The notes under the pieces were generated by a model that had not been told where the DNA came from, did no database searches, and saw nothing but the letters and a program-made list of their open reading frames with translations. Position numbers and translations under genes: made by a program. From an uncultured Mucispirillum sp. (GTDB taxonomy: Bacteria > Chrysiogenota > Deferribacteres > Deferribacterales > Mucispirillaceae), in assembly GCA_945947845.1 (NCBI GenBank), contig CAMEZN010000142.1, forward strand, positions 1 through 5,572: a stretch of DNA of 5,572 nt, written 5' to 3'. This document shows, piece after piece, positions 1 to 4,427 of the stretch. The first letter of the stretch is position 1, and each line of letters starts with the position of its first letter.

Positions 1-301
1 AGGCAGTCATTATCATAGCCTGCACAGCAGAAGTTGTGCCACCCACCATAAAAAAAGCATGAGCCGCACCAAAAGCATCTGCTGCTAAATTTTCAGCTTC
101 TAATATAACAGATACAGGGTGGCAAAGGTTATCAAGTGGTTTCATAGAGTTAACATCTACTTTTAAACAATCCTGCCCAAGAAATTCTGTTAAAAGGGGA
201 GTTCCTCTGCCGCCCTTATGACCCGGCACATCAAAAGGCACAACTCTTTTTTTCTTATGGTTAAGTAAAGCTTCATATATTGGAGCAATATTTTGCTGCA
301 T
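1..301 (-). CDS. Orn/Lys/Arg-type PLP-dependent decarboxylase, N-terminal part (truncated by window edge)
   Basis: The minus-strand frame from the ATG at 301 down to base 1 stays open for 100 codons and leaves the window. It begins MQQNIAPIYEALLNH. It contains VPFDVPGHKGG (about residues 22-32), a PLDNL motif near 55-59, EAENLAADAFGA (about 68-79) and AFFMVGGTTSAVQA (about 82-95). This order is typical of the start of the major domain of fold-type I Orn/Lys/Arg decarboxylases, including the GHKGG and GGTTS motifs, the latter contributing to phosphate/cofactor binding. The PLP-binding lysine lies beyond the window, so activity and substrate (arginine, ornithine or lysine) cannot be read. The start codon follows the speD stop codon after a single base, which implies an operon and probably translational coupling. 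The expected role is to make a diamine or agmatine for polyamine synthesis alongside SpeD. The family call is firm; the substrate is open. Confidence 0.88.
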   Translation of the reverse strand, partial: MQQNIAPIYEALLNHKKKRVVPFDVPGHKGGRGTPLLTEFLGQDCLKVDVNSMKPLDNLCHPVSVILEAENLAADAFGAAHAFFMVGGTTSAVQAMIMTA

Positions 302-302
302 A

Positions 303-1115
303 TTATTTCTCATTATATATATTTGTGCCGCTGAATATTTCTATCATTTCTTTGCGAAGGCTGTCAGTTATCTCTAAACGTTTTTTAGGCGGCAGCTCAT
401 ACACATCTGTTTTAAAAAGATAGTTTTGAAGTTCAATCTCTTTTATAAGCATTTTAGTATGAAATATATTTGATTGATATACATTTACATCTATTGCATC
501 ATATTTAGTTAATGTAGCATCATCTATATAATCCTGAATAGAAGTAATGTTATGGTCAATATAATATTTTTTACCAGATAAATCTCTTGTAAAACCACGG
601 ACACGATAATCTATTGTAATAATATCAGAATCAAAACTGCCGATTAAAAAATCAAGAGCATTAAGTGGAGAAATTTCGCCGCATGTTGAAACATCTATAT
701 CAACTCTAAATGTAGATATAGCATTATCTGGGTGATATTCTGGATATGTATGCACTGTAACATGGCTTTTATCAAGATGAGCAAGCACAGTTTCTCTATC
801 AGCAAGAAGATAAGTCCCTCTATTGCATGATTTATCAACTAAATGGTCATCAAGTTTTTCCTCTGTAATAAGGATTGTTACAGAAGCTCCCTGTGGGTCA
901 TAATCCTGCTTTGATACATTTAAAACATGAGCTCCAATTATATCTGTAACTTTACATAAAATATTTGTAAGCCGTTCTGAATTATACTGTTCATCAATAT
1001 ATGCAATATAATCTTTCTGCTCTCTCTGGCTTTTTGCATAACAAACATCATAAATATTAAAACTTAAAGTTTTGGTAAGATTATTAAAGCCATATAGTTT
1101 GATTTTTTCGTCCAT
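303..1115 (-). CDS. speD: S-adenosylmethionine decarboxylase proenzyme, class 1A (SpeD)
   Basis: This 270-residue protein is close to the usual 264 of the E. coli enzyme and resembles it along its whole length, starting with [18 protein letters not shown]. SpeD decarboxylates S-adenosylmethionine to give the aminopropyl donor for spermidine synthesis, in the cytoplasm. The proenzyme cleaves itself to create a pyruvoyl cofactor. The expected cleavage site is Lys116-Ser117 within [13 protein letters not shown] (residues 114-126), equivalent to K111-S112 of E. coli. The conserved STCG (143-146, Cys145) and [12 protein letters not shown] (167-178) are also present. A few extra residues before the cleavage site (about 95-107) account for the length difference. 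The start is supported by GGGAG at 1124-1128, eight bases upstream. The next gene, a decarboxylase, starts one base after the stop. No speE is seen in this window. The upstream spacer contains a possible structured leader. Confidence 0.97.
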   Translation of the reverse strand: MDEKIKLYGFNNLTKTLSFNIYDVCYAKSQREQKDYIAYIDEQYNSERLTNILCKVTDIIGAHVLNVSKQDYDPQGASVTILITEEKLDDHLVDKSCNRGTYLLADRETVLAHLDKSHVTVHTYPEYHPDNAISTFRVDIDVSTCGEISPLNALDFLIGSFDSDIITIDYRVRGFTRDLSGKKYYIDHNITSIQDYIDDATLTKYDAIDVNVYQSNIFHTKMLIKEIELQNYLFKTDVYELPPKKRLEITDSLRKEMIEIFSGTNIYNEK

Positions 1116-1197
1116 TTATATATCTCCCAGTATACTGCGGATATATAACACAATGAAACATGAAAAGGAAAAAGTGCAGCAGAAAAACACTATAAAC

Positions 1198-1397
1198 AAG
1201 AGTCTATACAGCAAAGACTTACTCTTACTACTCTCAAATAATTGACCGTTTCACAAGTTTGTGTTAAATACACGCATGGTTGTAAAGTAACCAACTCATA
1301 AAATTTGAGCTTCTAACTCAATCAAAGTATTCGGCAGTTGACCTGGCTGTCCGTATGGCCATAATTCTAAAATAATTATTAGAATGGTCTGGTAAGT
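1198..1397. ncRNA. Candidate structured RNA or speD leader (unidentified)
   Basis: Several short hairpins lie in a row. They are AAGAGT 1198-1203 with ACTCTT 1221-1226 (alternatively AGTCT 1201-1205 with AGACT 1215-1219), CACA 1252-1255 with TGTG 1260-1263, TGGTT 1277-1281 with AACCA 1289-1293 (7-base loop), and TTGAG 1305-1309 with CTCAA 1317-1321 (7-base loop). Next come CGGCAG 1332-1337 with CTG-T-CCG 1347-1353, and ATTCTAA 1364-1370 with TTAGAAT 1379-1385. ACTTAC 1217-1222 is fully complementary to GTAAGT 1392-1397 and could close the whole block as a multibranched domain. The strand is unresolved. Read on the minus strand it would be the speD 5' leader. Read on the plus strand, GGCC 1357-1360 pairs with GGTC 1386-1389 through a G-U wobble, whereas the minus strand has a C-A mismatch there, and a T run follows at 1397-1401. 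I do not recognise a known riboswitch class. The hairpins were found by eye, without folding energies. Confidence 0.35.
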
Positions 1398-1434
1398 TTT
1401 TCTGTATATATAATACTAAAACTTAGGAATTGGA

Positions 1435-1461
1435 TTTATCATACTTCATTTTTAATGTCAA
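1435..1461 (-). promoter_or_regulatory. Possible promoter for the speD operon
   Basis: On the minus strand there is a perfect TTGACA at 1461-1456. The -10 element is poor: GATAAA at 1440-1435 has a 15-base spacer, and TAAATC at 1438-1433 has a 17-base spacer. A further -10-like TATTAT lies at 1415-1410 without a good -35. Transcription from here would give speD a leader of roughly 300 bases covering the whole hairpin-rich block. In DNA this AT-rich, -10-like matches are common, so only the -35 carries weight. Confidence 0.3.
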
Positions 1462-1471
1462 TAGTTTTTTT

Positions 1472-1500
1472 ATATAAAAATAGTATTTTTTTAAAAAAAT
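1472..1500. repeat. A/T palindromic repeat, copy 1
   Basis: The core AAAAATAGTATTTTT (1476-1490) is a perfect palindrome around a single G. It is preceded by ATAT and followed by further T and then seven A. A second copy at 1603-1633 differs only by C for the central G and by one inserted AT dinucleotide. The two cores are exact reverse complements of each other. Its function is unknown. In DNA of about 10% GC some such similarity is expected by chance, although the matched length is large. Confidence 0.5.
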
Positions 1501-1602
1501 CATAAATCAGAAAAGATAGTATATATTATTGATAAATAAAGTTTTTATTGTTATTGTAATATATTAAATATGTTTTTTTTAAATATTTTGATATAAAAAA
1601 TA

Positions 1603-1633
1603 ATATAAAAATACTATTTTTTTATAAAAAAAT
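1603..1633. repeat. A/T palindromic repeat, copy 2
   Basis: The core AAAAATACTATTTTT (1607-1621) is palindromic around a single C. Its flanks match copy 1 (1472-1500) except for an extra AT at about 1624-1625. The copies start 131 bases apart in the same spacer. They could be a duplicated protein-binding or curved-DNA site, or remnants of a local duplication; the sequence does not say which. Confidence 0.5.
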
Positions 1634-1729
1634 ATATAAAAGTCAAATATTTTAATTAATTATATTGCAAAAATAAGTTATTTAAAGATTTAAATATATA
1701 TTACTAGTTAATATCACTGTGTTATCAGC

Positions 1730-1766
1730 ATATTACAGAGAATAAAGTAAATATTCCCTGTAATAT
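1730..1766 (-). terminator. Long hairpin after the hydrolase gene, possible terminator
   Basis: ATATTACAG (1730-1738) pairs perfectly with CTGTAATAT (1758-1766). After one A/C mismatch the stem continues with GAATA (1740-1744) against TATTC (1752-1756), leaving a 7-base loop. That gives 14 base pairs and one mismatch. It begins 10 bases beyond the hydrolase stop codon, where a 3'-end hairpin would be expected. A clear T run does not follow it on the minus strand. The T-rich side is on the plus strand (1767-1785), so it may be a 3' stability hairpin or act on antisense transcripts instead. Confidence 0.4.
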
Positions 1767-1776
1767 TTATATTTTA

Positions 1777-2646
1777 TTATTTTTCTATAAAATTAAGCAC
1801 ATCTTTATAAACCTGCTCTTTATTTATTTCATTCAGCACTTCATGGAGCATATCTTTATAAACTATATTTTCTATATTTTTATATCCTATTTTTTTAAGT
1901 GTTGAAATGCTGTCATTAATGCCTTTTTCGCCTTTTGTAACAGGGTCTTTTTCACCAGTAATGCTTAATATTTTAAGGTCTGGATTTTGGCATTTATAAG
2001 CATTAATATTATGCAGCTCTTTCATTCCTTTAAATATATTATAAATAGATATATTCATATATTTATACCCAGTGCAGAAAGGGTCATTGCTGTATTGTTC
2101 CATAGTAGCAGGGTTAGAGCATACCCACGAAGTATCATCATTATCAGCAAAAGTTTGTAAAATAATACTGCTGCCTTTTTCTCCTTTAACAGCATTGATT
2201 ATTTTCCCAAGTATAAGCCCAATATTTACAAAGCTGTTATATGCAACTGTGCCGCTTAAAATCAGCTTTGAAATTTCTGTATCATGCTTTTGTAAATATG
2301 TTCTTGCAATCATAGAACCGTATGAGTGCCCAAGCATATATAATGGAGTGTTTTTATATTTTGATTTTATATATTTTGTTATTTCAAACTGGTCATTTAC
2401 AAGCATATGAATATCTGCCATATAACTAAGCGGGTATTCATCATTTACAGAATATCCATGGCCTCTATTATCAGACATATATACTGCATAGCCATGATTA
2501 TTAAGGTATTGTGCAAAATCATAATATCTTCTCTTATGTTCTTTTAATCCATGGACTATCTGCACAACTGCTTTTGGGTTATCTATATCTGCTGCTGCCA
2601 TGCTTAATTTTAGATTATCAAATGTGTCAATAGAAAATTCATTCAT
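1777..2646 (-). CDS. Alpha/beta hydrolase, monoacylglycerol lipase/lysophospholipase-like
   Basis: This 289-residue serine hydrolase has the usual length and motif order of the Hydrolase_4 (monoacylglycerol lipase-like) family. IVHGLKEH (30-37) carries the HG oxyanion-hole motif, and DNRGHG (59-64) is also typical of the family. GHSYGS (106-111) is the GxSxG nucleophile elbow with Ser108. The likely catalytic acid is Asp234 in ITGEKDPV, and the likely histidine is His268 in DMLHEV. A cap region lies between roughly 135 and 215. The family cleaves ester bonds of monoglycerides or lysophospholipids; the actual substrate cannot be read. The frame is open to an upstream ATG at 2742, which would add 32 residues with a hydrophobic stretch. 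The ATG at 2646 is preferred because AGGAG sits seven bases upstream and the protein then begins just before the first core strand. With this start there is no signal peptide, so it is probably cytoplasmic. It stands alone and is transcribed away from the acetyltransferase gene. Confidence 0.92.
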   Translation of the reverse strand: MNEFSIDTFDNLKLSMAAADIDNPKAVVQIVHGLKEHKRRYYDFAQYLNNHGYAVYMSDNRGHGYSVNDEYPLSYMADIHMLVNDQFEITKYIKSKYKNTPLYMLGHSYGSMIARTYLQKHDTEISKLILSGTVAYNSFVNIGLILGKIINAVKGEKGSSIILQTFADNDDTSWVCSNPATMEQYSNDPFCTGYKYMNISIYNIFKGMKELHNINAYKCQNPDLKILSITGEKDPVTKGEKGINDSISTLKKIGYKNIENIVYKDMLHEVLNEINKEQVYKDVLNFIEK

Positions 2647-2653
2647 AAATTCA

Positions 2654-2658
2654 CTCCT
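2654..2658 (-). promoter_or_regulatory. Ribosome binding site that sets the hydrolase start
   Basis: AGGAG on the minus strand, seven bases before the ATG at 2646. It decides between this start and the in-frame ATG at 2742, which has no comparable purine-rich site upstream. Confidence 0.85.
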
Positions 2659-2879
2659 AAATATATTTAGTAATATTATAATATTTTTTATGAAAAAATA
2701 AATATGAAAATCAATATATAATGTGCATATTTGTTTTGTCATGTAAGTATAGACATATTATGCTTTTGCAAAGATATAATATTATAAAGATATTATTATG
2801 ATTGAAGTATAATAAGTAAAAATATCACTTTTATAGCTGATTATAATATAAAATATTATTTTTCTTTATAAAAAAACTC

Positions 2880-2907
2880 TTTTCATATTTAAAAAAATTG
2901 CTACAAT
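2880..2907 (+). promoter_or_regulatory. Likely promoter of the acetyltransferase gene
   Basis: TGC-TACAAT (2899-2907) is an extended -10 element with five of six bases matching TATAAT. TTTTCA (2880-2885) is a moderate -35 with a 16-base spacer. Transcription would start near 2914, giving a leader of about 22 bases. The rest of the 289-bp divergent spacer (2647-2935) is plain AT-rich sequence, and I see no clear promoter for the hydrolase in it. Confidence 0.5.
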
Positions 2908-2935
2908 ATAAATATTAAGATAATGGCGGTATAAT

Positions 2936-3394
2936 ATGATAATTACAAATGTTGATAATAATGATTTAGAAAGTATCTTCTCTATTCAAGAAACTATTTT
3001 TCAAGAAGAACCACTTTTAACAGGGCTTTATTATTTTAATCAGGTTACATCTCTTGATTCATTAAAGGCTTGTTTTGAAAAATATGACTTTTTAAAGGCA
3101 GTAGATGATGATGGTTCTATTTCAGGGCTGATATGTGCAAAAGAAAATGATGATACTGTTTCTATACTTGCTATTATGGTGAAAAAAGAAAGAAGAAATA
3201 AAGGGATAGGCAGAAAGCTTGTTTTTGCTGTTGAACATCTTTATTCAGGTATCCGCTGTGAAATACAAACACCTAATACTATGCCGAAAAATATAGCATT
3301 TTATGAAAGTATGGGTTACAGCATTTGTAAAAGAGAAAATAATACAAAAGGCGAGCAAATTATAACTTTTGAAAAGTTAAGAGAAATACACTAG
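2936..3394 (+). CDS. GNAT-family N-acetyltransferase
   Basis: This 152-residue protein has the size of a single GNAT domain. Strand beta4 (TVSILAIMV, about 74-82) leads into the acetyl-CoA pyrophosphate loop RNKGIG (87-92), which fits the family motif R/Q-x-x-G-x-G/A. The C-terminal PKNIAFYESMGY (117-128) is the usual motif B region, with Tyr123 in the position of the common general acid. The N-terminal acceptor-binding half (residues 1-60) is divergent, so the substrate (amino acid, polyamine, protein N-terminus or small molecule) cannot be assigned. The start at 2936 follows GGCGG (2925-2929) by six bases, a modest ribosome binding site. The gene stands alone, divergent from the hydrolase and convergent with the ATPase gene downstream. 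Confidence 0.9.
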   Translation: MIITNVDNNDLESIFSIQETIFQEEPLLTGLYYFNQVTSLDSLKACFEKYDFLKAVDDDGSISGLICAKENDDTVSILAIMVKKERRNKGIGRKLVFAVEHLYSGIRCEIQTPNTMPKNIAFYESMGYSICKRENNTKGEQIITFEKLREIH

Positions 3395-3418
3395 ATATTA
3401 TAATAAACATAGAGAATA

Positions 3419-3440
3419 ATTTAAATATACTGATTTAAAT
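3419..3440. terminator. Weak AT-only hairpin between convergent genes
   Basis: ATTTAAAT at 3419-3426 and again at 3433-3440 can pair across a 6-base loop, with three more pairs beyond one mismatch. It lies in the 72-base gap between the acetyltransferase and the convergent ATPase gene, where a bidirectional terminator would be expected. The stem has no G or C and no good T run follows, so this is a weak candidate. Confidence 0.22.
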
Positions 3441-3466
3441 AATTATGAAATAAATAGAATTAGTTT

Positions 3467-4273
3467 TTATGGAAGTCTTTTTATAAGTGTAACTTCATTA
3501 CCTTTTTGGTTGTATTTGATTTCAGAAAAATACATTCTTGTAATAAATATGCCTCTTCCGTGTAATTTTAAAAGATGTTCTGTATCAGTAGGGTCTGGTA
3601 GTTTTGTTGTATCAAACCCTTTACCTTGGTCTGTAATTTTTACAGTTAATGTGTTATCTCTTAAATCAATATTAATATGTGTTGTTCTTTCTGCCAGTTT
3701 TTTATCATTTAGCCTTTCATTTAAAAGGTCATAATAAGTGCCGGCTTCTGTTGCCTTAAATTTTTCATCTGCTGTAATCTCTAAATTACCATGTTCAATA
3801 GAATTTGTAAGCATTTCAGATATACCTACACGCATTTTTTCAAGTTCAGAAAATTTAAAAAACAGCACAAACTCAGCAGTCATTGCATATACAAGCCTGT
3901 CTATATTAAAAAAATCATTAGATATGGTATATTCTTTATGAAAAACATAAGGCATAAGAGAAGGGTAATAGTTAGTAAGCAGCACACCATGAAATATAAT
4001 ATCCACTAAAAGACGCAAATGGGTATGGTTAAAATTTTCTTTAAGGCTGTATGCAGTATTTAATACTTTATCATTAGTGATAAGGCATGTTTTACCTGCT
4101 GAGCAAAAAGCTTCTACTAAATCTTTTTGGTCTGTTATAATAACAATAAAAGGTTCGCCGTCAAGTTCTTCGGGTGAAGATACAGCATGAATGGCAATCT
4201 TTTCTTCTTGACAAAAAGACTCCAACCGTTCTAAAAATTCTTTGTTTTGGATACACACTATTATTCTTTTCAT
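3467..4273 (-). CDS. Signalling protein: degenerate receiver-like N-terminus plus RsbW-like ATPase/kinase domain
   Basis: This is a 268-residue protein. The C-terminal half is a GHKL (HATPase_c_2-type) domain. The N-box GISEMLTNSIEHGN (150-163) has Glu153, Asn157 and the family's HG. The G1 box ITDQGKGFD (213-221) has Asp215, Gly217 and Gly219. The G2-like HGRGIFITRMY (238-248) is followed by the final strands. Such domains bind ATP and act as anti-sigma factor serine kinases or related switches; no His phosphoacceptor domain is seen. Between N-box and G1 is an insert of about 35 residues, rich in charged residues (about 165-200). Residues 1-75 alternate strands and helices like a receiver domain, with FIVIITD (42-48) in the place of the phospho-Asp strand. 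The acidic pair normally after beta1 is replaced by Gln9-Asn10, so phosphorylation is doubtful. No sigma factor, anti-sigma antagonist or phosphatase gene is nearby. The start ATG at 4273 has only a weak, distant purine tract upstream. Confidence 0.8.
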   Translation of the reverse strand: MKRIIVCIQNKEFLERLESFCQEEKIAIHAVSSPEELDGEPFIVIITDQKDLVEAFCSAGKTCLITNDKVLNTAYSLKENFNHTHLRLLVDIIFHGVLLTNYYPSLMPYVFHKEYTISNDFFNIDRLVYAMTAEFVLFFKFSELEKMRVGISEMLTNSIEHGNLEITADEKFKATEAGTYYDLLNERLNDKKLAERTTHINIDLRDNTLTVKITDQGKGFDTTKLPDPTDTEHLLKLHGRGIFITRMYFSEIKYNQKGNEVTLIKRLP

Positions 4274-4330
4274 AACTATTTTACTCTACCATACCTATTA
4301 AAAAAATCAATATAAAATTATAATATAAAA

Positions 4331-4370
4331 TAAAAAAATATTAAAAATAAAAAAATATTAAAAATAAAAA
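4331..4370. repeat. 17-bp tandem A/T repeat, about 2.3 copies
   Basis: Two perfect adjacent copies of a 17-base unit, TA7-TATT-A5, occupy 4331-4347 and 4348-4364. A third partial copy (TAAAAA) ends where C interrupts at 4371. The repeat lies in the 154-bp divergent spacer between the ATPase gene (minus) and the membrane protein gene (plus). It sits just upstream of the putative -35 of the latter, where A-tracts could act as an UP-like or curved element. Slippage could change the copy number. Confidence 0.7.
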
Positions 4371-4378
4371 CAAATACT

Positions 4379-4406
4379 TTTACATTGTATAAATTTGTTC
4401 TATATT
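4379..4406 (+). promoter_or_regulatory. Likely promoter of the membrane protein gene
   Basis: TTTACA (4379-4384) matches the -35 consensus at five of six bases. TATATT (4401-4406) is a -10 with a 16-base spacer; TATTAT at 4403-4408 is an alternative with 18. Transcription would start near 4413, just before the ribosome binding site GAGG at 4416-4419. The A-rich tandem repeat directly upstream (4331-4370) lies in the position of an UP element. Confidence 0.5.
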
Positions 4407-4427
4407 ATGTTAGTTGAGGTATGAAAT

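Larger units (their letters stand above)
1116..1776. other. 661-bp gene-free spacer between speD and the hydrolase
   Basis: I find no convincing protein gene here on either strand. The spacer has two contrasting halves. Bases 1201-1380 are about 34% GC, with a 40-base core (1321-1360) that is 21/40 GC and a chain of short hairpins. Bases 1441-1680 are only 23/240 GC (about 10%) and consist mostly of A and T runs, two related palindromic repeats and, next to the hydrolase, a long inverted repeat. Both flanking genes are on the minus strand, so the spacer holds the 3' end of the hydrolase transcript and the promoter and leader of the speD operon. It could also hide an independent small RNA. The contents are listed as separate entries. 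Confidence 0.8.

Noticed and set aside
1317..1361. A short minus-strand frame, MAIRTARSTAEYFD, in the GC-rich core of the speD upstream block, considered as a leader peptide.
   Set aside because: No Shine-Dalgarno site precedes it, it lacks runs of a regulatory amino acid, and the bases are better explained by the hairpins at 1332-1353 and 1357-1389.
1198..1430. A known riboswitch (SAM-I, SAM-II, cobalamin, THF, c-di-GMP-I, PreQ1), tRNA, SRP RNA, tmRNA or 5S rRNA in the block upstream of speD.
   Set aside because: I could not find the conserved core sequences of any of these on either strand. The 5-bp/7-base-loop hairpins look tRNA-arm-like, but there is no acceptor stem or T-loop.
1441..1700. 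An AT-rich replication origin or mobile-element end.
   Set aside because: There are no DnaA-box clusters, terminal inverted repeats with target duplications, transposase remnants or origin-associated genes. Low GC alone is not evidence.
2072..2410. A 112-codon open frame on the plus strand inside the hydrolase gene.
   Set aside because: It is antisense to a gene with a full catalytic triad, has no ribosome binding site and shows no recognisable domain. Long antisense frames are common in this composition.
2647..2742. A 32-residue N-terminal extension of the hydrolase from the ATG at 2742, including a hydrophobic stretch that could look like a signal anchor.
   Set aside because: The AGGAG site seven bases before the ATG at 2646 is strong, the extension does not align with the family, and its codons are the same AT-rich sequence as the intergenic DNA.
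2770..2793. AAAGATAT repeated 16 bases apart in the hydrolase/acetyltransferase spacer, considered as operator half-sites.
   Set aside because: The repeat is short and almost all A/T in a very AT-rich spacer, so chance is a sufficient explanation.
3510..4009. Three overlapping plus-strand open frames of 67-74 codons inside the ATPase gene.
   Set aside because: They are mirror frames of a real gene with conserved ATP-binding motifs, and their translations are serine- and valine-rich without any domain.
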